Below, piece by piece: positions 43,851 to 52,379 of a stretch of 64,000 nt of DNA. The stretch covers positions 106,739 through 170,738 of the forward strand of contig CAZLHI010000003.1 of the NCBI GenBank assembly GCA_964559435.1. The letters are read 5' to 3'. A model generated the notes under the pieces. It ran no database searches. It had not been told where the DNA came from and worked only from the letters and a program-made list of their open reading frames with translations. Origin of the DNA: Hebobacterum sp964559435 (GTDB lineage Bacteria; Armatimonadota; Hebobacteria; Hebobacterales; Hebobacteraceae). A program made the translations under genes and the position numbers. Numbering within the stretch: position 1 is the stretch's first letter; each line of letters begins with the position of its first letter.

Positions 43851-44863
43851 GCGAGCCGCAGACGCGGATCGAGTGCCGCGTGCAGCAGATCCGCGCCGAG
43901 ATTGAGCAGCACGTAAGATACTGCGTAGATGAGGACCACGGCCTGCACCAGGGGATAGTCGGCCGCGCCGATGCCGTCAACCGCGAGCTTGCCCAGCCCG
44001 GGGTACTGGAACACAGTCTCGATGATCATGTTTCCGCTGAGCAGCAGGCCCGTCTGAAGGGCCACGATGTTCACGGTGGGGATAAGGGCGTTGCGAAGGG
44101 CGTGCTTCCCGACGACGATCGACTCCGGCAGGCCTTTGGCCCGCGCGAACTGGACGTAGTCCTGCGAGAGGACTCCGATCATGGAGGATCGCACCATGCG
44201 CATCACCATCGCGGCCATCGGGGCGGCCATCGCGACCCCCGGGAGAGCGAGATGCTTCAAGGCGCTCCAGAAGGCGTGTGAATCGCCGGCCAGCACAGCA
44301 TCCAGTGTGTGCAGCCCGGTAACGTAGTGGGGAACGAGGGCCAGATCGATGCGTCCGGAGATGGGAAGCCAGTGGAGCCGAAGCCCGAAGACGATCATCA
44401 GCATAATCCCGAGCCAGAAGCCCGGCATCGAGATGCCGAGCAGGGCGGCGACGGTGGCGCCGCGGTCCACGGGGCCGTGCGGACGCAGGGCCGCGAAGAC
44501 GCCCGCCGGAATGGCGAAGACCAGGGCGAGGAAGAAGGCGAAGAGAGTCAGCTCGAGTGTCGCGGGGAACCGCTCGGCGACGACTTGACCGACGGGCCGG
44601 CCCTGGTGGCTGTAGGAAGGGCCGAAGTCGCCGACGGCCGCGTTGCTGAGGAAGAGCGCGTACTGCACGAACAGGGGCCGGTCGAGTCGGTAGTGGGCGC
44701 GGAGCTCCTCGATCTGCTGCTGTGTGACGCGGCCGGCCTGCCCAAGCATGTGTTCGATGGGGTCGCCGGGTGTCAGGTGCATGGTGAGGAAGACGATGAA
44801 GCTCACCCCAACGAGCACGGGGAGGAGCTGGATCAGGCGACGGGCAACGAATCGGCCCCACAT
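43847..44863 (-). CDS. dppB: Oligopeptide/dipeptide ABC transporter permease, DppB type
   Basis: 338-residue permease with six predicted spans. RRLIQLLPVLVGVSFIVF at the start and HLTPGDPIEHMLG are typical DppB signatures, and the EAA loop is RAKGLPESIVVGKHALRN. It forms the heterodimeric pore with DppC. The end overlaps dppC by four bases and the dppA stop lies 12 bases upstream. Confidence 0.92.
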   Translation of the reverse strand: MWGRFVARRLIQLLPVLVGVSFIVFLTMHLTPGDPIEHMLGQAGRVTQQQIEELRAHYRLDRPLFVQYALFLSNAAVGDFGPSYSHQGRPVGQVVAERFPATLELTLFAFFLALVFAIPAGVFAALRPHGPVDRGATVAALLGISMPGFWLGIMLMIVFGLRLHWLPISGRIDLALVPHYVTGLHTLDAVLAGDSHAFWSALKHLALPGVAMAAPMAAMVMRMVRSSMIGVLSQDYVQFARAKGLPESIVVGKHALRNALIPTVNIVALQTGLLLSGNMIIETVFQYPGLGKLAVDGIGAADYPLVQAVVLIYAVSYVLLNLGADLLHAALDPRLRLA

Positions 44864-44875
44864 GTCGCGTCGCGC

Positions 44876-46519
44876 CTAGCCTCCGGCGGCGAGGGAGACA
44901 TCGTGCATCGGCAACATGCCGTCCGGCCGCGCGGCGAAGTTCTCGACCCGGTCGGCGACGCCATACAGCTCCTGCTGCGCGAAGTGGAAACAGGTCGGGA
45001 TGTCCTCGTGGAGGTGGCGCTGGACCTCTACGTACTTGCGGGCGCGGTCCTCTGAATCCATGGCCCGGTCGGCCTCGCGGAGGAGACGATCCACGCGAGG
45101 ATTGCTGTAGCCGAAGTAGTTGGCATAGCCCTCCCCCGTCTTCTCCTCCTTGGTGTGGAACAGAACGGGGAGAATTCCCGACGGGTCCAGGCTCGAATTG
45201 CCCCAAGAGGTCAAGAACATGTCTCGCTCTTGCCGCCGGAGCTGGTTGAGGAGGTTGTCCTTCTTCCACACCCGCACGTCGGCGCGGATTCCAGCGGCCG
45301 ACATGACCCCGGCGATCGCCTCGGCGATCCGCTTGTCGCTGGCCTCGCAGTCTAGTGTGACGTCGAGGCCGCCGGGGCAGCCGGCTTGCCTCAGAAGAGA
45401 CTTTGCCCTGGCGATATCTTGCTGGGGCGCAGGCAGCGATGTGTCGTGGCCAAAGGCCATGGGCACAAGCACGCCGGGCAGCGGTTGCGCGCGGCCAAGC
45501 AGGAACTGCTCGACGATGGGCTTCGGGTCGATCGCCCACCGAGCCGCCTCCCGCAGGCGCCGGTCGGAGAAAGGCTTGCGGGCGCAGCTAAGCCCGACGA
45601 AGTGGGTCCTCGTGCCCTGCGCAACGGACAGGTGGGCACTCGGGAGCGAGTCCACGCGGTCTGCTTGGTCGGGCGGCACATTGACGGTCACGTCTACTTC
45701 CTGCGCCTCCAAGGAGACGAGGCGAGTCGCCGCCTCCTCCAGCGGCCGGAAGATGACGCCGGCCAGACGGGGCGCGCCCGCCGGCGGCACGTCGGGAGAG
45801 CCGCCGTAGTACTCGTCGAAGCGCTCCATGACGATGCGCTCGCCCGGCACCCACGCGACGAGTCGAAACGGCCCCGCACCGATGGGCCGTTTCGCGAACT
45901 CGTCGGGCCCGACCTTCTCGAAGTAGGCCTTCGGGCAGATCTCCTGGAAGACGAGCTTCTTGTGGAGGATTGGATAGGGCCCCTCGGTGGTGATCGCAAT
46001 CCTATGTGTGTCAATGACCTCTGCGGCGGCGACCGGCCCGAGCAGATCCTTGCGCGGCGAGGGCGGCAGGCCGGGGATTCCGCCGATGATCCGATCGATC
46101 GTGAACTTGACGTCATCTGCGGTGAACGGCGCCCCATCCTGGAAGGTGACGCCTTCCCTGAGCTTGAAGACCCAGCGCGTGTCGGCTTGAACTTCCCAGG
46201 ATTCGGCGAGCTGCGGAAGGTAGTGCATGTCGGCGTCGCGCGTGACAAGTCCATCGCAGATGTTGCGGACGACCGCCTCAACCGTGCGCGAGCGATGCAT
46301 GGCCGGGTCGAGTGTCTGGACGTCGGCGTCGAGCGCAACCGACAGGGAGCCCCTCACGAGGTCCGAGCGCAGGCCTGACTGACCGGGACGGCTGCGGCCG
46401 CATCCGGCGACCAAGGCAGATAGTGATCCCGAGCCGACCCCTGTGATGGCCAGCAGTCGCGCGCTCTGCACAAGGAACTCGCGGCGGCTCATCCGGCCCG
46501 GAGATGTGTCATCTCTCAT
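44876..46519 (-). CDS. dppA: Peptide ABC transporter substrate-binding lipoprotein, Tat-exported
   Basis: 547-residue family 5 solute-binding protein. The leader has a twin-arginine motif MSRREFLVQ and a lipobox ALVAGC, so it is likely Tat-exported and lipid-anchored. RIAITTEGPYPILHKKL, ADDVKFTIDRI and PIGAGPFRLVAWVPGERI are SBP5 blocks. ATG 46519 is chosen to give a normal short leader; the frame continues upstream without one. Gap to the asparagine-synthetase-like gene is 59 bases. Confidence 0.9.
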   Translation of the reverse strand: MRDDTSPGRMSRREFLVQSARLLAITGVGSGSLSALVAGCGRSRPGQSGLRSDLVRGSLSVALDADVQTLDPAMHRSRTVEAVVRNICDGLVTRDADMHYLPQLAESWEVQADTRWVFKLREGVTFQDGAPFTADDVKFTIDRIIGGIPGLPPSPRKDLLGPVAAAEVIDTHRIAITTEGPYPILHKKLVFQEICPKAYFEKVGPDEFAKRPIGAGPFRLVAWVPGERIVMERFDEYYGGSPDVPPAGAPRLAGVIFRPLEEAATRLVSLEAQEVDVTVNVPPDQADRVDSLPSAHLSVAQGTRTHFVGLSCARKPFSDRRLREAARWAIDPKPIVEQFLLGRAQPLPGVLVPMAFGHDTSLPAPQQDIARAKSLLRQAGCPGGLDVTLDCEASDKRIAEAIAGVMSAAGIRADVRVWKKDNLLNQLRRQERDMFLTSWGNSSLDPSGILPVLFHTKEEKTGEGYANYFGYSNPRVDRLLREADRAMDSEDRARKYVEVQRHLHEDIPTCFHFAQQELYGVADRVENFAARPDGMLPMHDVSLAAGG

Positions 46520-46578
46520 TCGGCAACCCGCCTCCTGGCCCGGATCGTCGTCCTCGCGTCCCGTCCGAGTCTGGGGGG

Positions 46579-48033
46579 TCAATTCTCTACCGGCGCACCC
46601 TTTGTCCTGCCAACAATGGCGGCATCTAGCTGGGAGCCAAAGCTCTCGCGAAAGATGCGGTAGTAGTACAGCTCCTCTTTCGTGTTAAGGGACACCCCAT
46701 CTTCCGGAGTCCGCTCGGCCGCGAATTCCTCGTCCGAAATGACCTGCTCACCATGGGCTTGAAGCTGCTCCCCGACGCCTGCCCCGTGCCAGAACTTGGC
46801 TTTCGTTCGGTTGATCACCTCGTCAGGCAGCAGCCCCTCCATGGCCCGGCGGAGTATCCACTTCTCGACCTTCGCCCCCTTGCCGTGAACCTTCATGGAG
46901 GGCGGGATCTGCAGCGCAAAGTCGAGAACATCCCCGTCGAGGAAGGCCGTGCGCGCAACAAGGCCGTGGCTGGCCGAGCACCGATCTACACGCTGCAGTG
47001 CCGTGTTGTGGAGGCGGCGCGTGATGTTCACGAGCTCGTCAGGAAGCTCGGATGAGTCCAGCTTCTTCAGATAGGCGTACCCACCGAAGAGCTCGTCGCC
47101 GCCCTCGCCCGAGAGGACGGCCGGAACGTGCTCCGCGGCCAGGCGACCGACGAGGTAGTTCGTGATGCTGGACCGCACGAGCAGCGCGTCGAATGACTCG
47201 AGGTAATAAATGACAGCGGGGAGGGTGGCAAGCATCTCCTCGAGGTCAACCACGCGCTCGTGGTGCTCGGCACCGACGAAGTCCGCCACGAGCCGAGCGT
47301 ATTCGAGGTCGGGCGCGCCCTCGAAGCCGGAGGCGAACGTCTTCAGCTCGGGCAACTGCCTGCGCGCAAGGGCCGTGAGGCTCGCCGAGTCGATACCGCC
47401 CGAGAGCCAGGCACCCACATCTCCCGAGCTGACGCGCTTGGCCACCGACGCGACGAGGCGGCCGCGGAGCTCTTCAGCAACTTCGTCAGCCGGCCGCTTA
47501 ACGGCCGGCCGCTTCTCGATCCCAGCGAACTTCACCAAGCCAGTCTTGGGAGCGTAGTAGTGACCAGGCGGGAACTCCGAGATCCCCCCCTCCCGGTCCA
47601 GGAGGCCCTTCGCTTCCGACGCGAAACAGAGCGCGTCGTGGCCGTTGCGACCCCAGTATAGGGGCGATTTGCCCACGCGATCGCGGGCAAGGAAAAGGCC
47701 ATCCTCGCCGACGACGGCAAGTGCAAATGGTCCGTCGAGTGCGGAGACGAAATCCGGTCCCCGCTGCCGGTAGGCCTGCTCGATGGCCTCCAGCGCGCAG
47801 GTGGCGCCAGCGCACAGCTCGACCCAGTTATGGATCTCCCCGTCGAGCACGACCGAGGCTTCCTCGGCCCCCGTAGCGAAGCATTCCGTGGCGACGGGCC
47901 ACGCCTGCGCGATTACCGAATCGTCGACGCGCGAGATCCTCTCGCCCGCTCCACCGCGGTGACTTATCGTCCTCAGGGCCCGCTCGACCCATTGTGTGTT
48001 GCTCATTCCGGTTATGCCAGCGATACCTGCCAT
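46579..48033 (-). CDS. Asparagine-synthetase-like protein lacking the glutaminase cysteine
   Basis: 484 residues with an N-terminal Ntn-glutaminase-like domain (about 1-165) and a C-terminal ATP-pyrophosphatase domain (about 180-470). The P-loop WLSGGIDSASLTAL and SGEGGDELFGGYAYLKK are clear AsnB/beta-lactam-synthetase family motifs. However the N-terminus reads MAGIAGITG: Ala replaces the Cys2 of MCGI, so glutamine hydrolysis is not expected. Such members may use ammonia or form an internal amide. It is first in the dpp-hyu operon. AAGGAGG lies about 13 bases upstream of ATG 48033, rather far. Confidence 0.82.
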   Translation of the reverse strand: MAGIAGITGMSNTQWVERALRTISHRGGAGERISRVDDSVIAQAWPVATECFATGAEEASVVLDGEIHNWVELCAGATCALEAIEQAYRQRGPDFVSALDGPFALAVVGEDGLFLARDRVGKSPLYWGRNGHDALCFASEAKGLLDREGGISEFPPGHYYAPKTGLVKFAGIEKRPAVKRPADEVAEELRGRLVASVAKRVSSGDVGAWLSGGIDSASLTALARRQLPELKTFASGFEGAPDLEYARLVADFVGAEHHERVVDLEEMLATLPAVIYYLESFDALLVRSSITNYLVGRLAAEHVPAVLSGEGGDELFGGYAYLKKLDSSELPDELVNITRRLHNTALQRVDRCSASHGLVARTAFLDGDVLDFALQIPPSMKVHGKGAKVEKWILRRAMEGLLPDEVINRTKAKFWHGAGVGEQLQAHGEQVISDEEFAAERTPEDGVSLNTKEELYYYRIFRESFGSQLDAAIVGRTKGAPVEN

Positions 48034-48377
48034 GTCTGATCCGAGACCTCCTTTCGGGCTTGGGGGCCGTCGGGATCGCTAGAGGCGCTGGCGATGCCGA
48101 CGATTCCACACACAAGGGTCCCCTTTTCCTCCGAGGGCGCGGCTGTGGGCGACTCGAGGCGCCATCGGATGCCTGGAAGAACCCTGAGACGAGGCTACTG
48201 CCTGGCAGCGCCCGCCGCCCCATCCTGGGTGCTCAGATGGCCGGAGCGCCCGCCAGTTGCGCGTACATCGCGCAGGCACGCGTGCCAGGAGAGCAGCGGG
48301 GAAACGGCGGATACGGTTGCCTTGGCGAGCCCCTTGGCGGCTTATGCCGTCGGGTTCCCTCGCTGTTCAATCCGTTC
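48034..48377 (-). promoter_or_regulatory. Long structured leader before the asnB-dpp-hyu operon
   Basis: If the promoter at 48384-48413 is right, about 344 nt of leader precede asnB. On the minus strand three stems are visible: CAGCGAGGGAA (48365-48355) with UUUCCCCGCUG (48304-48294), one mismatch and one G-U; UGCGCG/CGCGCA (48274-48258); and a 12-bp palindrome (48286-48275). It resembles no riboswitch class I recognise. No ORF with homology is inside. Confidence 0.45.
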
Positions 48378-48383
48378 ACCTTA

Positions 48384-48413
48384 ACTATACCAGGTTTTCG
48401 GCACTCGGGTCAA
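48384..48413 (-). promoter_or_regulatory. Sigma-70-like promoter for the asnB-dpp-hyu operon
   Basis: On the minus strand TTGACC (48413-48408), an 18-base spacer and TATAGT (48389-48384) match the consensus at ten of twelve positions. The predicted start is near 48377. This is the best such pair in the 577-base gap between asnB and the cupin gene. Confidence 0.6.
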
Positions 48414-48610
48414 ATCGCGCGCGGCTCGGGCTCGTCTCAGACCGCAGGAAAGCCAGACGAGCCTGTGGAAGACTGCCGACCGACAGGGAACGCGCGACGG
48501 CACACCTGCGCGCTGGTTGGCCACGAGGCGACAAACGGGTTGAATGGTGGGTGGAGCGACGACATAGCGCGTATGGCCGGCCTCTGAGCGGCCGCATGGG
48601 AGACAAGGTC

Positions 48611-48976
48611 ATGAGAGAGGAGTTGGATTTTGCCGAGGTCTTTCGGCGACTACCGCAAGTTCTGTTTCCCTACGACAAGTCGCTGCCGGTGCGCGGATGG
48701 CTGCTGCAAGGACCGGCGCAGCAGGTTGTATTCTGGCATTCCAAGGATGCCTACGAGAGCTCCGAGCACAGCCATCCTTACGCTGAGTGGGGAATCGTAA
48801 TAACGGGGTGGTGCGACATCAGCACTCCCGCGGGCACGCGTCGGTACAACGCGGGCGATGTGTTCTATCTCAAGCCAAACGTGCCGCACGCGTCGGTAAC
48901 TTCTGCAGACTACCGGTCCATGGACGTGTTCTTCTCGCCCAACCACCTGAAGGCCGAGCCGGCCGGCGACGCGTGA
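48611..48976 (+). CDS. Cupin domain protein
   Basis: 121 residues, a single conserved beta-barrel. EHSHPYAEWGIVITGWCDIS keeps the His/His/Glu-type first cupin motif and GDVFYLKPNVPHAS the second. A sugar- or small-molecule-binding or isomerase role is common for this size. ATG 48611 has GGGAG 8 bases upstream; ATG 48596 lacks a site. It shares bases with the next start (ATGATGAG, ATG 48976). First gene of a five-gene catabolic-type run. Confidence 0.75.
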   Translation: MREELDFAEVFRRLPQVLFPYDKSLPVRGWLLQGPAQQVVFWHSKDAYESSEHSHPYAEWGIVITGWCDISTPAGTRRYNAGDVFYLKPNVPHASVTSADYRSMDVFFSPNHLKAEPAGDA

Positions 48977-50181
48977 TGAGGAGAGACAAGTCGTCTCGCG
49001 AGCGAATGCTGGCCGCCATCGACGGAGCACCGGGAGGCGCTGTTCCCTGCTCGTTCATGATCTTTCGTGCGCTTCGACAGCGCTGCAGGGATGAAATGGA
49101 GTTCGCCGAGCGCCAGCTGGAGCTTGGCCTCGACGCCAGAGTTCAAGCGGAGGACCTGCCGGTGCGCTTCGCGCCGGAAGTGGCCGTGCGCGATTGGACT
49201 GAGAACGGGTTGCTGTACCGAGCGTATGAGACCCCGGCGGGGCCACTCACTGCCGTCGCGAAGCGGACGGAAGACTGGCCGTATGCCGAGAGCATTCCTC
49301 TCTTCGACGACTACTTCACACCCCGCGCGGCGAAGTTCCCGGTGACAGGCCCGGCCGATGTGCCAGCACTTCGATATCTGCTGTGGCGATCGCGAGATGA
49401 GGACATCGCGGCATTCAGGGAGCAGACCGGCGCACGTCGGCGATTCGCAGCCGACCGCGGTCTGCTGTTCACTGGCGGCTGGAAGTCCCACCGGTCCGTT
49501 GAGGGGGAGGACAGGGGACTCGTCGGGGACAACGGCGGCACGGGAACGGTCATCGACACGCTTATGTGGCTGTGCGGTGGCACGGAGCCACTGCTGTGGG
49601 CCTACGACCAGCCGGAGTTCTTGCGGGAACTCATTGCGCTCGTGGAGGACTGGAACCGGAGGCGACTGGAGATCCACCTGGAAGCGGGCGTGGAGTTGTT
49701 GGTGAGGCGCGCCTGGTACGAGGGCACGGAGTTCTGGTCGCCGAGGCTGTATCGAGAGTTCATCCTGCCTGGATTCAAACGCGAGGTACAGCTCGCCAAA
49801 CAGGCCGGTGCGAGGTTCGGTTACATCATCACGAGCGGGGTGAGCGCGATTGCAGACCTGATCCTGGAGTCCGGGGCGGACGTCATGATCGGTGTCGATC
49901 CGGGTGAGGGCAAAGGCACAACGCTGGCCGATGTGCGGGAGCGTTTCGGCGGGCGGATCGGGCTTTGGGGCGGCGTGAGCGGCCCGCTGGTGGTCGAGCA
50001 GGGCGCTGAGGCCGATGTTCGCAGGGCCGTTGAGGAGGCGCTGGACGCGCTTGCCCCGACTGGCCGCTTCATTCTCTGTCCGGTAGACAATGTCCGGGTC
50101 GATACGGAGCAGGCATGGCGGAATGTCCGCGCCTTCATCGAGACGTGGAAGTCGGGCACGGCCCAGCGGCGGAGGAGATGA
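48976..50181 (+). CDS. Uroporphyrinogen decarboxylase (UroD)-fold protein, methyltransferase-like
   Basis: 401 residues with UroD-type TIM-barrel landmarks: WLCGGTEPLLWAYDQPEFLREL, GADVMIGVDPGEGKGTTLADV and a C-terminal GRFILCPVDNV. The N-terminal porphyrin-enzyme motif RQAGR is absent. The zinc motif HXC of MtaA/CmuA-type methyltransferases is replaced by IITSGVSA at the matching place, so neither heme synthesis nor classic corrinoid methyl transfer is supported. Context (cupin, barrel hydrolase, amidohydrolase, M20) suggests small-molecule catabolism. ATG 48976 overlaps the cupin stop by one base. Confidence 0.72.
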   Translation: MRRDKSSRERMLAAIDGAPGGAVPCSFMIFRALRQRCRDEMEFAERQLELGLDARVQAEDLPVRFAPEVAVRDWTENGLLYRAYETPAGPLTAVAKRTEDWPYAESIPLFDDYFTPRAAKFPVTGPADVPALRYLLWRSRDEDIAAFREQTGARRRFAADRGLLFTGGWKSHRSVEGEDRGLVGDNGGTGTVIDTLMWLCGGTEPLLWAYDQPEFLRELIALVEDWNRRRLEIHLEAGVELLVRRAWYEGTEFWSPRLYREFILPGFKREVQLAKQAGARFGYIITSGVSAIADLILESGADVMIGVDPGEGKGTTLADVRERFGGRIGLWGGVSGPLVVEQGAEADVRRAVEEALDALAPTGRFILCPVDNVRVDTEQAWRNVRAFIETWKSGTAQRRRR

Positions 50182-50185
50182 GCAC

Positions 50186-51391
50186 ATGAGGGCAGCCGCC
50201 GACGGCTTCTTCGTCGCGAATATCAAGACCTGCGGCCTACAGGCCCTGGACTGGGTCTACCGCTTCGCACAGGACCTGGACCCCGATTCACCAGAGTACG
50301 GCGGCATCCGGAACAACTACGACCCGATGCGGCGCGAGTTTCGCCGATCCGGGCACGGGCTGTGCCTGACGTGGTCGGCGTCTCTTGCTGGCTTCGCCGG
50401 GCTCGCCGCGTACGACGTGACGGGTGATGCGTTCTACGTTGACCGCGTCGACCTGCTCGCACGCTACGTGAAGAGCAATCAGAACCTCGACGAGTCAGAC
50501 AAGCTTCGATACGGAGCCTTTGTCGTCAGCCGCGACCGTCGGTTCGTAGATGTGCCGGACTGCTCGTGGGCCGGCAATTTCTTCGTCCATCTGTATTGCA
50601 GAACAGGCGAGGAGGAATATCTCCGTCGAGCACGGCTCGCCGCCGACTGGTTGCTGAAGGTGGCGGCGATGCCCCACGGCGGATTCGCCACGTTCTACCT
50701 GCTCGATGAGGAGAGCCCGGTGGCCTACAGCCATGCCAGCGACGGGCAACATGGCATTTTCCTCGGCACGCTCTATGAGCAGACCAAAGACGAGCGCTAC
50801 GCGGCGGCGCTCGAACCTCTCGCCGACATGCTGAGCGGGCCTGGGCAGCACAAGACAGGGCCCTACTACGCAAGCCTCCGCGCAGACGGAACGCCCGTGT
50901 TCGAAGGCTGGGACGAAGAGGCCGGCCATCCCCTAATCGACGGGATCGAGACGACGGTCACGGGCCCCCGGCAGAACTACTATGCCGCGACCTTCCTAGT
51001 GCGAGAGTATCAGCGCGGAGGGAAGACGAAATACTTGAAAAGCGCCCAGCGGTACTGCGAATGGGCTCTGGACTGGTATCGACGTGAGGGCTACTACCCG
51101 GAGTGGGCGACGTTAAGGGGCGGGAAGTGGGTGGGAGACCGTCCCGATGTCGCGTCTCCCGGCGCCACGACGTTGCTGTGGCTGGCCCTGCATAGAGTTG
51201 ACGCGGACACTCGCTGGCTTGACGCCTGCTGCGAGGTGTCAGAATGGAGCATGCGGTGGCAGCGGATACGGCCGAATTACGCAGACCTCCACGGGGCCAT
51301 CGTCGCCGAGCCTGTGATAATCGGGTACCACCAGTCATTTGCGGCATGGGGACTGCTCGAACTCGCGCGGCTGCTGGAGCAAAACGCTTGA
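50186..51391 (+). CDS. Alpha/alpha-barrel protein, putative glycoside-processing enzyme
   Basis: 401 residues, mostly helices with repeating aromatic blocks (SWAGNFFVHLYCRTGEEEYL, ASDGQHGIFLGTLYEQTKDERY, ARLAADWLLKVAAMPHGG), like six-hairpin (alpha/alpha)6 glycosidases, epimerases or lyases. Catalytic residues cannot be assigned. No signal peptide, so cytoplasmic. ATG 50186 has GGAGG about ten bases upstream. It follows the UroD-like gene directly (4-base gap) in the same operon. Confidence 0.6.
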   Translation: MRAAADGFFVANIKTCGLQALDWVYRFAQDLDPDSPEYGGIRNNYDPMRREFRRSGHGLCLTWSASLAGFAGLAAYDVTGDAFYVDRVDLLARYVKSNQNLDESDKLRYGAFVVSRDRRFVDVPDCSWAGNFFVHLYCRTGEEEYLRRARLAADWLLKVAAMPHGGFATFYLLDEESPVAYSHASDGQHGIFLGTLYEQTKDERYAAALEPLADMLSGPGQHKTGPYYASLRADGTPVFEGWDEEAGHPLIDGIETTVTGPRQNYYAATFLVREYQRGGKTKYLKSAQRYCEWALDWYRREGYYPEWATLRGGKWVGDRPDVASPGATTLLWLALHRVDADTRWLDACCEVSEWSMRWQRIRPNYADLHGAIVAEPVIIGYHQSFAAWGLLELARLLEQNA

Positions 51392-51458
51392 CGCCGCCAA
51401 GCTGCGGGTCCGCGCCGCTGGGACGTGGCCGCCACAAGAGGCAAGGAGCTGAGAGGCG

Positions 51459-52199
51459 ATGTTGATTATCGATACGCATGTCCACATCGGTCGAGGAGAG
51501 CAGCTATCGGACAGCTACCAGATCGACTGCGACGCGGACACAATCCTGTCCGCCATGAAGGAAGCCGGCGTGGACAAGACCTGCATCATGCCAGTGGCGT
51601 ACCGCGACTATGAGAACGCAATCCAAGAGGTGCGCGCGGCCGCCGCCGCCCATCCGGAACAGCTGATCCCCTTCGCTCGTGCCAACCTCCGGGATGAGGA
51701 GAGGGCCGTGCCCCAGCTGCGGCGGTGCCTGGAAGAATACGGATTCAGGGGAGTGAAGATCCATCCAGACGTCGACGGATTCCCGACGCGATCCATCATG
51801 GCTCTACTGAGCGACGGCGAAGTCCCGCTGTTGTTGCACGCGCCGGCAGAGCCCAGGATCGCCGATGCGATCACACACCTCGCCCGGTCCTATCCCAGGG
51901 TGCCCGTCATCTGCGGGCATATGGGCTCGTTCGGGTCGCTGTTCCCGACTTTCGTCAAGTACTACGCGACGGAGGCGCGAGGCATCGCGAATCTCTATCT
52001 GGATACGGCGTTCGTGCTGCTACACCAGTGGATTCGAGAGGCTGTCGAGATTTGTGGGCCGGACAAGGTCCTCTTCGCGAGTGACGGCCCAGTCGGGCAT
52101 CCGGCCCTGGTGCTGAAGCAAATCGAGCTATGCCATTTCAGCGAAGCAGAGAACGAGATTATCCTCGGCGCCAATGCGAAGAAGCTGTTGCGGCTTTGA
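51459..52199 (+). CDS. Amidohydrolase family metal-dependent hydrolase
   Basis: 246-residue TIM-barrel amidohydrolase (PF04909 type). IIDTHVHIGRGEQ has the metal-binding HXH, KIHPDVDGF another His, VICGHMGSFG the next and FASDGPVGHP the catalytic Asp. The family hydrolyses or decarboxylates small amides, lactones or acids. ATG 51459 fits; a GGAG-like AAGGAGC lies 10-15 bases before. Same strand and tight spacing as the upstream UroD and barrel genes. Confidence 0.85.
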   Translation: MLIIDTHVHIGRGEQLSDSYQIDCDADTILSAMKEAGVDKTCIMPVAYRDYENAIQEVRAAAAAHPEQLIPFARANLRDEERAVPQLRRCLEEYGFRGVKIHPDVDGFPTRSIMALLSDGEVPLLLHAPAEPRIADAITHLARSYPRVPVICGHMGSFGSLFPTFVKYYATEARGIANLYLDTAFVLLHQWIREAVEICGPDKVLFASDGPVGHPALVLKQIELCHFSEAENEIILGANAKKLLRL

Positions 52200-52379
52200 G
52201 GAGGGAGGGCTGGACACAGCGTGACGTAGCGCGTGAAGTATCGCTGCGGAGTGGGGCGGAGCGAGTCGTATCGACCCAGCTTCCCATGGGCTATCGGGGA
52301 GTGGGCCGGCGTCGGGAATCCCTGAGGAAGGCGCCGCTCGACTGTCGGCGACAGAGAAGAGCACTATCGGAGGGCATTC

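Noticed and set aside
43977..45539. A 520-codon open frame on the minus strand in another frame through dppA and dppB
   Set aside because: Composition is Arg/Ala/Pro-rich and it overlaps two genes with full ABC transporter motifs.
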